From assembly GCA_012799905.1 (NCBI GenBank), contig JAAZKI010000262.1, positions 1 to 32,475 of the forward strand: a stretch of DNA of 32,475 nucleotides, given 5' to 3'. The notes under the pieces were generated by a model. That model was not told the DNA's origin. It was given only the letters and a program-made list of their open reading frames with translations, and did no database searches. The translations under genes and the position numbers were made by a program. Source of the DNA: Lentisphaerota bacterium. GTDB lineage: Bacteria > Verrucomicrobiota > Lentisphaeria > Oligosphaerales > Oligosphaeraceae. Positions 7,424 through 15,647 of this stretch are shown one piece after another. Numbering within the stretch: position 1 is the stretch's first letter; every line of letters begins with the position of its first letter.

Positions 7424-8767
7424 TCAGAACATCAGCATCACTTGGAGCCGAGCCCAAACGCTATCCTGGCCATTGACGTAATAATCTCCGGCCTTGAAAT
7501 GCGCTGCTTCAGCCGACAAGGCGAGATTATCAAGCAGCTTATAGTCGAGAAAAGCGCTGAACAACGTGCCCAGGTAACGGCCGCCTCCAGTGCTGAAGTC
7601 CGTCTCATTGGCCACCAAGGCTGCCAGGGCGCCGGTGAACGTCAACCTCTCAGTCAGCTTGAGGACAACGTCGCCACGGTACATATTGAGATTAGTCCAG
7701 ACGCCGTTGTTCATGATCGGGAGCAGCTCCTCACGCCAGAGCGGACATTCCGTCATCAGTGAATTCCAGCCTTCACTCTTTCTGGTATCTGACTTATCAC
7801 CGGTCAGCGACAGCAATTCAAGCCCCAGCGAGGGCGTAAATATGATGTCCTGGGACAGATGATACCGCACCCGCGCATCGGCCATCATGCCCTGATTGTG
7901 CCTGCCCTGGTTATTGCGTCCGCCCTGGCGGGCGAGCTCCAGGCTGTAATCGAAATTATCGTTGATGCGGCCGAAGACACGTCCACCAACCGTGTGCAAG
8001 CTGAGACTGGTATCGACCGGATGGTTACGCTCGCAGGAGTCACGGCTCTCCGGATAATCGTCGTGAACGTCGTTGTACATATAGTACACATCGACGTTGA
8101 GCCGCGCATCGACCTTATGCGTCCAGTACGTTCCGAGGGTGAAGATATCGCCGGAGCGAAGTCGCCGGTTCTGGTCATTGATGAACACGAGACGGTCTTT
8201 CCATTCATTATAAAAAGAAAAAAGCGTGACCACGTCGGTCTCGGTTTTATAGCGCAGGACTGCGCCGTCGTGATAGACGGTGCGTCCCTGGTCGTATGGC
8301 GTACCTTCGGACAGCAGCATGCCGTTGCCGAAGCCAAGTTCCTGACGGCCAAGAGTCAGGCTCAAGCCGCTCCCAAGCAAATCGGCAAAGTGGATGTTCA
8401 ACAAGTCGAGAACGACTTCATCCGGAAATTCCCAGGTAGCAGCACCGTTGTCATTCGGGTCGTTGATATGACTGCTGACCTTGTGCCAACGATTTGCAAA
8501 CCGGACATTCAAGCTGATGTCATCCGGCATTTCCAGGCGCGTCCAGACACGCGTCCGAACCCGCAAATACTCAATCGCCGGACCAGCCTTGGCCGTGCCG
8601 TCCACCCAAATCACATCGCGATTGAAACCCTCGTAGCGCGCACGTATATCTCCGCCCAAGGTCAAACGAAAATCGTCGCCAAGCGCAAAACTATACTCGC
8701 CAAACGCATATTGACCCGCACACAAGACAACAAACAAAAGCAATACCGACAATATCGTCTTTTTCAT
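7424..8767 (-). CDS. Alginate-export-like outer membrane beta-barrel porin
   Basis: A 447-residue outer-membrane protein. The start at 8767 is set by a strong GGAGGAAG seven or eight bases upstream and by the signal peptide that begins there: MKK, then a hydrophobic core ILSVLLLFVVLCA, with cleavage expected near AFGEYS. The mature part is a chain of amphipathic beta strands with alternating aromatic and polar residues (LTLGGDIRARYEGF, LRVRTRVWTRLEM, LSLTLGRQELGFGNGMLL) and ends in the terminal strand WARLQVMLMF, whose final Phe is the usual barrel-assembly signal. The LGRQ segment and overall pattern fit the alginate-export family (PF13372). The substrate is unknown and alginate should not be assumed. 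It stands alone between repeat sequences, so it is probably monocistronic. Confidence 0.82.
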   Translation of the reverse strand: MKKTILSVLLLFVVLCAGQYAFGEYSFALGDDFRLTLGGDIRARYEGFNRDVIWVDGTAKAGPAIEYLRVRTRVWTRLEMPDDISLNVRFANRWHKVSSHINDPNDNGAATWEFPDEVVLDLLNIHFADLLGSGLSLTLGRQELGFGNGMLLSEGTPYDQGRTVYHDGAVLRYKTETDVVTLFSFYNEWKDRLVFINDQNRRLRSGDIFTLGTYWTHKVDARLNVDVYYMYNDVHDDYPESRDSCERNHPVDTSLSLHTVGGRVFGRINDNFDYSLELARQGGRNNQGRHNQGMMADARVRYHLSQDIIFTPSLGLELLSLTGDKSDTRKSEGWNSLMTECPLWREELLPIMNNGVWTNLNMYRGDVVLKLTERLTFTGALAALVANETDFSTGGGRYLGTLFSAFLDYKLLDNLALSAEAAHFKAGDYYVNGQDSVWARLQVMLMF

Positions 8768-8874
8768 AGCCTTCCTCCGTGAGCAAATAACGTGAATGAC
8801 GAACAATCCCTAGCAACCAAGCAATAATATACTCGTGTTCTAGTGAATTAGAACAAAGAAAGGCGTTTTTTTGA

Positions 8875-9215
8875 GGTAATGCGCAAGATCTTGTGATAAA
8901 AAGAGAGATTTGGCACAGTGATTGTGCTGTTAGACGTCCGGTAGTGCCCCTACAGGGCACCAGTTTTGGGGTATGCCTTCCCCCAGGCTAAAGCCTGGGG
9001 TTAAGCATGGTTAAGCGCCTACAGCGCAAAAAGATGTGGACTGCGTGGACATGGTGGACGGTGTGGACATGGCGGCCAGTGTAGTCCAAACTCACTCTCG
9101 CCCCTCGCCCCTCGCCCCTCGCCCCTTTCCTGAGACCGCTGCTTGCCGGAGTTCCGAGTATCAATGAATGACTGATTACCAAACAAAAAATTTCGTGTCC
9201 TTTCGTGTTTTTCGT
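8875..9215 (+). repeat. Composite intergenic repeat, copy B (most complete, forward)
   Basis: Modules in order: end motif GGTAATGCGCAAGATCTTGT from 8875; palindrome GTAGTGCCCCTACAGGGCAC from 8941; palindrome CCCCAGGCTAAAGCCTGGGG at 8981-9000; the block TTAAGCATGGTTAAGC; palindrome GCGCCTACAGCGC; a TGGACA hexamer array to about 9070; a CGCCCCT heptamer array at about 9098-9127; the GAGACCGCTGC block; the tail near 9157; and a TTCGTG-type run to about 9215. Copy C matches it across all but this last run, in reverse orientation. This fills the 8768-9260 gap, which holds no gene. Confidence 0.85.
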
Positions 9216-9219
9216 GGTT

Positions 9220-9252
9220 AAAAAAATAGGTTGTGGACGGGGCAGTCCACCC
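9220..9252 (-). terminator. Probable terminator of the Gfo/Idh/MocA gene
   Basis: Read on the minus strand, a GTGGAC stem (9245-9250 pairing with 9233-9238, six-base loop) is followed within a few bases by a run of seven T. It begins nine bases after the gene's stop codon. The stem is made of the same hexamer that builds the nearby repeat array. Confidence 0.5.
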
Positions 9253-9260
9253 TAGGCGTT

Positions 9261-10403
9261 TCAGAAGCTCGTCTTCCATTCTGCGTCCCACGGATAATAC
9301 ATGGTCATCACTTCGCCATTGCGCCGGGCTGACTCCTCGGCATAGATTCCGGGCAATGTCATGCGCAGTCCTTCGCGCAGGTCGGTCGGAACGGTTCTGC
9401 TTCCGGCCAGCAAGGCTGTAAACAGTTTGTCCAACATAGCGTAATCGACTCCGCCATGCCCAATTGCTCGCGGATTGTCGGCGTACTCGTGCGGCATATA
9501 TTCTGCCAAGGGCAGCGTCGTCAGTTGGCGGGCGCCGTACAACACGTCGGAATTGAACCTGATCTTAACCGGGTCGCCGCCCTTGGGAGCGATCTTTTCA
9601 AAATAGCCCTTGGTGCAGAAGACTCGGTAGGAATGATGGCCGATGCGGGCTCGGCAGGCGCCATTGCGGAGCAGACGAACCACCACGCCGGATTCCGTCC
9701 GGAACTGCGCTGCCTGCATATCATCCTTGCGACTCACTCTACCCGGAATCTGACAGTGCTGGCCAGTGCCAAAACACGAGACATGACGCAGGTCTTCGCG
9801 AAGAATGCGCAGCAGCGGCCCCAACGAATGCGTGCAATACCGGATCGGCGAAAGATGGCGGCGCCATTCGCTATGCGCAGTCAAATTCGTGCTCATCGCC
9901 CCTTCCGACCAATGGATATATTCCGCCTCCATGTAGTACGGTTCGCCGATCAGTCCGCGCTGGTGCAAATCCACCAGGGCGTTGGCCCAGCCGGCCTCGT
10001 TCGGATTGGCGCCGACCATGATCACGCCACGCGAAGCATTGGCAGAACGCCACAGCGCGTCAGCCTCGGCCAGGGAAGCCACAACCGGAATGTCAGACAA
10101 GACATGAATGCCCCGGTCCAAAGCCTGGCAGCAAAACTCTGCATGAATGTCCGCGCCAGTCTCGACGATGACCAAATCAGGCTTGAGTTCCTCTAACATC
10201 TGCTGGTAATCCAGGAAAAAAGCCGGTTCGGGCAGAATCTCAGCCATGGGCTTGTCCTGATCCCACTGCTTTTGATACCACATGTCGCGATCAATGTCGC
10301 AGACGCCGACGACGTCAGTGCAATCAAAGCCCCGTGCCGCCAATTTGGTCATATGCCGGCCGCGATGCCCAAGACCAACCACCACGATGCGGATGCGTTC
10401 CAT
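9261..10403 (-). CDS. Gfo/Idh/MocA family oxidoreductase lacking the usual EKP lysine
   Basis: A 380-residue NAD(P)-dependent oxidoreductase-fold protein, normally acting on sugars or sugar derivatives. The N-terminal Rossmann segment IRIVVVGLGHRG begins four residues after the chosen ATG; an upstream GTG at 10562 would add 53 residues unlike the family. The position normally occupied by the catalytic EKP motif reads HVLSDIPVV (about residue 97), so the conserved lysine is replaced by isoleucine. The C-terminal part keeps the family's beta-sheet domain and the closing HGGVDYAMLDKLF and GIYAEESARRNG stretches. The loss of the lysine suggests a different chemistry or a non-redox role; that is inference. 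The gene is isolated and bracketed by inverted repeat copies B and C. Its substrate is unknown. Confidence 0.86.
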   Translation of the reverse strand: MERIRIVVVGLGHRGRHMTKLAARGFDCTDVVGVCDIDRDMWYQKQWDQDKPMAEILPEPAFFLDYQQMLEELKPDLVIVETGADIHAEFCCQALDRGIHVLSDIPVVASLAEADALWRSANASRGVIMVGANPNEAGWANALVDLHQRGLIGEPYYMEAEYIHWSEGAMSTNLTAHSEWRRHLSPIRYCTHSLGPLLRILREDLRHVSCFGTGQHCQIPGRVSRKDDMQAAQFRTESGVVVRLLRNGACRARIGHHSYRVFCTKGYFEKIAPKGGDPVKIRFNSDVLYGARQLTTLPLAEYMPHEYADNPRAIGHGGVDYAMLDKLFTALLAGSRTVPTDLREGLRMTLPGIYAEESARRNGEVMTMYYPWDAEWKTSF

Positions 10404-10544
10404 CTTGCCTTGCCTTTCTGACTGTGAAATGTAATCGTTCCAACCGCACGACGACAATCGTGACTTCAACCGTAATATATACGCCGACTGGATATTTGAT
10501 TCCGCCACAAAGATGTTTTTGGCTCTTGAGTAAGACGCCAAACA

Positions 10545-10870
10545 AAATTTGTAATCGGTCACTCATTGATATTCGGAAATCCGACGAGCAGCGGTCTCAG
10601 GAAAGGGGCGAGCGGCGAGGGGCGAGGGGCGAGCGGCGAGGGGCGAGGGGCGAGCGGCGAGCTTGGGCTACGCAGTCCACACCTTCCACCATGTCCACAC
10701 AGTCCACATCTTTTTGCGCCGTAGGCGCTTAACCATGCTTAACCCCAGGCTTCAGCCTGGGGATAGGCGCACCCCAAAAGTGGTGCCCAGTAAGGGCACT
10801 ACTGGACGTATGCCAGTACAACCACTGCGTCAAGTCTCTCTTTCTATCACAAGTTCTCGCACATTACCAA
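10545..10870 (-). repeat. Composite intergenic repeat, copy C (reverse orientation)
   Basis: The reverse complement of copy B in module order: tail at about 10545-10570, GCAGCGGTCTCAGGAAAGG, heptamer array at about 10604-10661 (eight or nine units, including GCGAGCG variants), GTCCAC hexamer array, GCGCCGTAGGCGC, CCCCAGGCTTCAGCCTGGGG at 10743-10762, TGGTGCCCAGTAAGGGCACT, and end motif at 10845-10870. The stretch from 10871 to 11018 shows no gene. The copy lies upstream of the Gfo/Idh/MocA start and upstream of the small membrane protein. Confidence 0.85.
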
Positions 10871-11018
10871 ATTTTCCTCTATCTGCATTTTTTTTGCGGC
10901 TCGATGTAGATTTTGCGATTGCGATTGCGTACTAAGGGACAGACAGGAACTTCTAAGAATCTCATCTCACCTTGTTTTTAATCTGCCCCCAACAGTTCTC
11001 ACCCTAAGGAGTACGCCC

Positions 11019-11171
11019 ATGAACGCTATGTTTGCCTACATCGACGCTGGTACCGGTAGCCTGCTTCTGCAAGGCGTTGTCGCTGGACTCTTCACTGTCA
11101 TCCTCTTCTTCCGCCAAATCAAGCTCAGGCTGCGCAGCCTGCTGCATGGCAAAAACAACAAAACGAAATGA
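11019..11171 (+). CDS. Small conserved membrane protein (YIDxGTGSLLLQ type)
   Basis: A 50-residue protein. The N-terminus MNAMFAYIDAGTGSLLLQ fits a widespread family of tiny membrane proteins, usually written YIDPGTGS, followed by one transmembrane helix (GVVAGLFTVILFF, about residues 19-31) and a basic tail (RQIKLRLRSLLHGK). The Pro of the family motif is Ala here. The start is secure: AAGGAG at 11006-11011 lies seven bases before the ATG. It sits 31 bases upstream of the EF-hand gene on the same strand, so the two are probably co-transcribed. Function is unknown; the family is often seen near envelope and polysaccharide genes, which is a recollection, not something shown here. Confidence 0.82.
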   Translation: MNAMFAYIDAGTGSLLLQGVVAGLFTVILFFRQIKLRLRSLLHGKNNKTK

Positions 11172-11202
11172 CTTCAGAACGCCTCAAAAAAAACCTACCA
11201 GT

Positions 11203-12024
11203 ATGGACATGACCATGAAAAAGCTCCTTTTAACTTTCACCATTCTCGCCTTAGGCTCCTTGGTTATCGCCCAGGAAGCCCCTGCGGCTGACGCGCCGGA
11301 AGCAGCCGCACCTGAAGCCGCTGAAGAAAAGGTCGCTGATGCCGCTGATGCCGCCTGGCAGGCCGCTTTAAAAGCCATTGACCAAGACGGTGACGGCAAG
11401 TGCACTCCGGCCGAATGCAATGACTTCGTGGAAAAAACAGAAATCGCCCTGGCCGAGCTGCGCCGACAGAATACGCTGGCCAGGCTCATGCGCCTGGACC
11501 AGAATCAGGACGGCGCCGTCTCCAAGGATGAACTCCCCGAGGGCAACGAGCAAATAAGCATGCTCTTCAATCGGATGGATATCAACAAGGACGGCAAAAT
11601 TGATCAGGACGAAATGAAGGCCATCTTTGCCGCTGGCAGGCGCGCTGGCGAACGCCGGCAACGCGGTCCAGGGGCAAGAGAACGCCGCGGAGCAGAGGCA
11701 AGAGAACGCCGCGGAGCAGAGGCAAGAGAACGCCGCGGCCCGGAGGCAAGAGAACGCCGCGGCCCGGAGGCAAGAGAACGCCGCGAAGGCCAACCCGGCG
11801 CTGGCTTGGCTCGTTTTGACAAAAACAAGGACGGCGTCGTCACCCAGGATGAACTTCCAGCCGACCGGCCGCGCATGGCCGAGATGTTCGACCGGCTTGA
11901 CGCCAACAAGGACGGCAAGCTCGACCAGGATGAACTGAAGGCCGGTCGCGCCCCCGGAAACCGCGGCGGCGAAAGACGGCGCAATCAGGCGGGAGGCGAG
12001 CCGGGCGGCATCAAAGCCGACTAA
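11203..12024 (+). CDS. Exported EF-hand protein with internal arginine-rich tandem repeat
   Basis: A 273-residue protein with a signal peptide (MKKLLLTFTILALGSLVIAQ; ATGs at 11203, 11209 and 11215 are all possible) and an Ala/Glu/Pro-rich linker. Five calcium-binding EF-hand loops follow: residues 60-71, 99-110, 126-137, 206-217 and 233-244, each with Asp at positions 1, 3 and 5 and Glu at 12, except that loop 2 has Asn at position 3. Between loops 3 and 4 (about 156-195) is a five-unit repeat of the form EARERRGP or EARERRGA, coded by 24-bp tandem DNA repeats near 11683-11783. The acidic loops and the basic block give strong charge segregation. Likely periplasmic or secreted calcium binding; the partner is unknown. 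It follows the small membrane protein and ends at an intrinsic terminator. Confidence 0.88.
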   Translation: MDMTMKKLLLTFTILALGSLVIAQEAPAADAPEAAAPEAAEEKVADAADAAWQAALKAIDQDGDGKCTPAECNDFVEKTEIALAELRRQNTLARLMRLDQNQDGAVSKDELPEGNEQISMLFNRMDINKDGKIDQDEMKAIFAAGRRAGERRQRGPGARERRGAEARERRGAEARERRGPEARERRGPEARERREGQPGAGLARFDKNKDGVVTQDELPADRPRMAEMFDRLDANKDGKLDQDELKAGRAPGNRGGERRRNQAGGEPGGIKAD

Positions 12025-12060
12025 AACGCCCTCCAGCACAGAGCCTAAACGCCTTATTCC

Positions 12061-12098
12061 AGCCAGGCCCGATTCCCCGGGCCTGGCTCTTTTGTTTT
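12061..12098 (+). terminator. Rho-independent terminator after the EF-hand gene
   Basis: A perfect 10-bp stem (AGCCAGGCCC at 12061-12070, GGGCCTGGCT at 12079-12088, eight-base loop) is followed by CTTTTGTTTT. It lies 36 bases after the EF-hand stop. The rest of the gap to 12205 shows no gene. Confidence 0.9.
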
Positions 12099-12205
12099 CG
12101 GGTCAGGCGCAGCGATTTTTCTCAGGAGTAGCCGCCACTGCAACGACCGTGTCGACATCAACCACAGCCAGCTCTGGCGCAGCATAGTTCCGATCGAGCC
12201 GCGCT

Positions 12206-13093
12206 CTATCCAACCGCTTTGCGGCCCTTGGGCTCCTGGCCACGAATCTGGGCGCGATGACTGCAAATCATATTAGCAAGGATGGAAGCAATCACCACGA
12301 CTCCGCCGACTATGGCCATGCGCCCAGGCCATTCACCAAGAAACAGCGCCACCCAAATCGGACTGAACAGCGGCTCCACCGCTGACAGCAATGAACAGAC
12401 CAAGGGAGAACAATGCTCGACAGCGTTGCTCAGCAGAATGTACGGCAGGCCTGATTGCACCACGCCTAAAATCAGCAGGAAACCAAACGCTTCTCCGGTG
12501 ATGTGGTTCTCGGTGAAAAACACGAAAGGCAATCCGACGGCCGCAGTGATGGCGTGGCCTAAAAGCACGCCGCACATCCGCTCAGAGCCTGCTGATTGGC
12601 GGATCGCGATGAAGGACGCAGCCATAAACACCCCGGAGCACAAAGCCAGCAGATTGCCGAACAGGCCGCCCAGAGCCAACTCGTCGACAAAAAACAGCGA
12701 AATGCCGAACAGAGTTGTGGCGACTGTGACGCCGTCTGCCAGCCGAATTGGCTGCTTATACAACAACCGCATAATCAGCAAGATGAAAATCGGCGACGTG
12801 TAATGCAGCACGACCGTATTGGCCGCAGTGGTGAGCTTATTGGCGCTGACAAAGGTGATGAAAGTGCCCGACCAGAACAAACCGCTCCAGACGACCTGCC
12901 TGGTGATGACCACCGGTATGCCACGAAACAGCAGAAACAGCCGCACGACCAGGCAGGCGAACACGGCCCGCCCCCCGGCAATCACCATCGGATGGCATTC
13001 AATCTTCTTGATGAACAGTCCGGCGATGCTCCAGAGCAGACCGCACAACAGCATCTGCAAAACGGCAAAACGCCTACTTTGCTCCGGCGTCAT
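12206..13093 (-). CDS. EamA/DMT-family transporter
   Basis: An inner-membrane carrier of the drug/metabolite transporter superfamily, 295 residues, with about ten hydrophobic helices arranged as two EamA halves. The first half includes LLCGLLWSIAGLFIKK and AGGRAVFACLVVRLFLLF; the second includes GLPYILLSNAVEHCSPLVCSLLSAVEPLF, with the typical family proline and Glu, and LFLGEWPGRMAIVGGVVVI. I prefer the ATG at 13093, which has GGAGG nine bases upstream; a GTG at 13102 is also in frame. The first 20 bases overlap the end of lon, so the two may be translationally coupled. The substrate cannot be inferred. The C-terminus is a short basic tail. Confidence 0.88.
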   Translation of the reverse strand: MTPEQSRRFAVLQMLLCGLLWSIAGLFIKKIECHPMVIAGGRAVFACLVVRLFLLFRGIPVVITRQVVWSGLFWSGTFITFVSANKLTTAANTVVLHYTSPIFILLIMRLLYKQPIRLADGVTVATTLFGISLFFVDELALGGLFGNLLALCSGVFMAASFIAIRQSAGSERMCGVLLGHAITAAVGLPFVFFTENHITGEAFGFLLILGVVQSGLPYILLSNAVEHCSPLVCSLLSAVEPLFSPIWVALFLGEWPGRMAIVGGVVVIASILANMICSHRAQIRGQEPKGRKAVG

Positions 13094-15599
13094 CGTTGTC
13101 ACCCTCCGCCCGGGCTCGGGAAACCGCCCGCCGCTGACCCGGGAACATTAAGTCAAACACCTCGGAAAAATCCTCGACGTAATGGATATTCAACCCGTCC
13201 TTGACATAATCGGGAATTTCCGCCATGTCCTTGGAATTGGCTTTTGGCAAAATCAGGTCACGCACGGCGGCGCGCTTGGCGGCAATCATCTTCTCTTTGA
13301 TGCCGCCCACTGCCAGAACCCGACCGGTCAACGTCAGCTCGCCGGTCATCGCCCAATGCGGCGGCACTGCCCGCTGTAACGCCAGCGAAATCAGTGAGGT
13401 CGCCACTGTGATGCCTGCTGATGGGCCGTCCTTCGGCGTCGCCCCGGCCGGGACATGCACATGAATCGTGTGCTTGCGGAAAAACTTCGCCTCAATGCCG
13501 TATTCAGTAGCGTTAGCTTCTGCCAGCGTGTAGGCGATCTGAGTTGATTCCTTCAGAATCTCACCGAGCTTGCCGGTCTGCTTAATGCCGGCCGGCCCAG
13601 GCACGGCCAAGGTCTCGACATACAGCGTCGACCCTCCCAGCGGCGTCCAAGCCAACCCCATGACCACGCCTGGCCGCGATTCCCGCATCAGCTGGTCGTC
13701 CTCATAGCGACGCGGGCCGAGATAATCAGTCAAATTCCTCTGGGTTATTTTGACCGGCTCGGTCACAGTACCCTCGGCGATACTGGCAGCGACTTTGCGC
13801 ATGCAGGCGCCAAGCGACTTTTCAAAAGCCCGCACCCCGGCCTCGCGTGCGTAGCCGAGGATGATGTCCCGCAAGGCAGCGTCAGTAAAACTCAATTCTT
13901 TCTTGGTCAACCCATTTCGGGGCAACAACTTAGGAATCAAATGGCGTTTGCCGATGCAAAGTTTTTCCTCAGTGATGTAACCGGACAGAGTAATAATTTC
14001 CATGCGATCCAGAAGCGGAGGCGGAATAGTGTCCTGCATATTCGCGGTGGCGATGAACAGCACCCTCGACAAGTCAAACGGAACGTCAAGATAATGGTCG
14101 CGGAAACTGTTGTTCTGCTCGGGGTCGAGGACTTCCAGCAAAGCTGAGGCTGGGTCGCCATGCAGCGAAGCCTGCCCGATCTTGTCAATCTCATCCAGCA
14201 TGATCACTGGATTGCAGGATTTGCAAATCTTGATCGCATTGATGATCTTTCCTGGCAGAGCGCCGATGTACGTCCGCCGATGGCCTTTAATCTCTGCTTC
14301 ATCTCGCATACCGCCCAGGGAGAAACGGAAAAATTTCCTGCCCACGGCCTCAGCGATGCTCCGTCCCAGGGAGGTCTTGCCAACTCCAGGCGGCCCGACC
14401 AGGCAGAGGATTGAACCGTCAATCGAACCCTTCAACTTGGCCACCCCGATGAATTCCAGGATGCGCTTCTTGACGTCTTCCAAGCCGTAATGGTCGCGCT
14501 CCAGAATTTTGCGGGCTGCTGCCACGTCGAGCTTGTCTTCGGTTGCCACGTCCCAGGGCAACTCAGTCAACCAATCCAGATAGGTGCGACCGGTCGCATA
14601 ATCAGGGGACTGCGGATGCATGCCCTTAAGCTTTTCAACTTCGTCCTCGACCCGCTTGATTGCTTCTTCATTCATATGGGGCCGAATGACTTCCAGCCGT
14701 TTGAGATAGCGATCCGCCTCCTCCTCGCGAGTGTCACGCTCCAAGCCCAACTCTGCCTTTACCAAATGCAATTGCTCACGCAGAAAAAATTCGCGCTGAC
14801 TTTTGTTCATCTTGGCTTCGACTTTGTTGGACAGGTCCTCCTTGAGCTTACTCAACTCGCCTTCGCGCTTCAGCAGCCAAAGGGCTTTTTCCAGCCTTTG
14901 CTGAACCCGCAATTCATTGAGAACCTCCTGCAATTCGACGCCTTCGGCGCTGGTGAGCGTCACCGCAAAGTCAGCTAGGTTGCCTGGCGCATCCCAGCTG
15001 TAGCGTTGAATTACGGCCTTGGCGTCGTCGGTAAACATAGGACTGCGACTGACGATTTCGAACATGGCGTCCTTAATCGCCAGGCAGAGAGCCTTGATTT
15101 CCGCCTCTTTCCCGGGGATGTCCTGCGGGTATTCGACCTTCGCCATGACCTGGCCGTCCGTCACCTTGACCTGTTTCAAGATGATCCGAAAACGCGCCTG
15201 GCAAAAAATATTCAAATGTCCTTCCGTGGTTTCCTCCGAACGGCGGATAAAAGCCGCGGTGCCGACCCGGAACAGCTTCAATTCCTTCTTCTTGCTCCCC
15301 TCCGTCGCCTCTGAACCCGGCTCATGCATCGCAAAGCCAATCAAGCGGTCATGCGCGGCCATGGCGTCCCGCGCCGCTGAAATGTCTGCGTCCTCCGTCA
15401 ACAGAACAGGAAACACCATGCCAGGAAACACCGGCTTCTGAATGCCGGACAAGATCGGCAGCTCCTTCGGAAGCTTGCCATTCGCTGCTGCGGAAGAGCC
15501 ATCCGCATCTGCGGGATTGACCTCTTCCATTGCTGCGATCACAATATCCATCTTGGACTTAGCGTCCGCTGAACTTGTATTTTTCTTTGTTTTAGTCAT
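13074..15599 (-). CDS. lon: ATP-dependent protease Lon (endopeptidase La)
   Basis: The cytoplasmic AAA+ serine protease that degrades misfolded and selected regulatory proteins; 841 residues, the usual length. Domains in order: a LAN/LON substrate-binding domain (from LPILSGIQKPVFPGM, about residues 47-250), a coiled-coil region with EFFLREQLHLVKAELG, an AAA+ module with Walker A GPPGVGKTS (about 404) and Walker B VIMLDEIDKIG, and the protease domain. The last has the catalytic serine in KDGPSAG and the catalytic lysine in GGIKEKMIAAKRA. The start is fixed by AGAGGAG a few bases before the ATG. A 45-residue N-terminal extension precedes the LAN domain and the C-terminus is acidic (AEGDNDDAGAK). 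It sits in a minus-strand run between the glycerophosphodiesterase and the EamA transporter. Confidence 0.97.
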   Translation of the reverse strand: MTKTKKNTSSADAKSKMDIVIAAMEEVNPADADGSSAAANGKLPKELPILSGIQKPVFPGMVFPVLLTEDADISAARDAMAAHDRLIGFAMHEPGSEATEGSKKKELKLFRVGTAAFIRRSEETTEGHLNIFCQARFRIILKQVKVTDGQVMAKVEYPQDIPGKEAEIKALCLAIKDAMFEIVSRSPMFTDDAKAVIQRYSWDAPGNLADFAVTLTSAEGVELQEVLNELRVQQRLEKALWLLKREGELSKLKEDLSNKVEAKMNKSQREFFLREQLHLVKAELGLERDTREEEADRYLKRLEVIRPHMNEEAIKRVEDEVEKLKGMHPQSPDYATGRTYLDWLTELPWDVATEDKLDVAAARKILERDHYGLEDVKKRILEFIGVAKLKGSIDGSILCLVGPPGVGKTSLGRSIAEAVGRKFFRFSLGGMRDEAEIKGHRRTYIGALPGKIINAIKICKSCNPVIMLDEIDKIGQASLHGDPASALLEVLDPEQNNSFRDHYLDVPFDLSRVLFIATANMQDTIPPPLLDRMEIITLSGYITEEKLCIGKRHLIPKLLPRNGLTKKELSFTDAALRDIILGYAREAGVRAFEKSLGACMRKVAASIAEGTVTEPVKITQRNLTDYLGPRRYEDDQLMRESRPGVVMGLAWTPLGGSTLYVETLAVPGPAGIKQTGKLGEILKESTQIAYTLAEANATEYGIEAKFFRKHTIHVHVPAGATPKDGPSAGITVATSLISLALQRAVPPHWAMTGELTLTGRVLAVGGIKEKMIAAKRAAVRDLILPKANSKDMAEIPDYVKDGLNIHYVEDFSEVFDLMFPGQRRAVSRARAEGDNDDAGAK

Positions 15600-15647
15600 C
15601 TCACTCCTCTTGCTGGCCGCCCCCGACCGTCCCGCAGGACTGCGCCT

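Noticed and set aside
7859-8782. Long plus-strand open frame (about 307 codons) opposite the porin gene
   Set aside because: It mirrors the porin codons, has no ribosome-binding site or domain, while the opposite strand has a signal peptide, strong Shine-Dalgarno and beta-barrel pattern.
8909-8930. Sigma-54-like TGGCAC..TTGTGC site upstream of copy B hairpins
   Set aside because: With five-base spacing the -12 dinucleotide is GT rather than GC, the site lies inside a repeat and is not upstream of a gene in the right orientation.
10604-10661. Possible CRISPR-like array from regular repeats
   Set aside because: Units are 7 bp and tandem without spacers of 25-40 bp, and no cas genes are present.
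11627-11938. Alternate plus frame with RQENAAEQ repeats inside the EF-hand gene
   Set aside because: It is the same 24-bp DNA repeat read in another frame; the EF-hand frame has signal peptide, calcium loops and terminator.
12596-13204. Plus-strand open frame of about 200 codons across the EamA/lon overlap
   Set aside because: It runs opposite two well-supported genes and has a Gln/Pro/Asp-rich, domain-free product.
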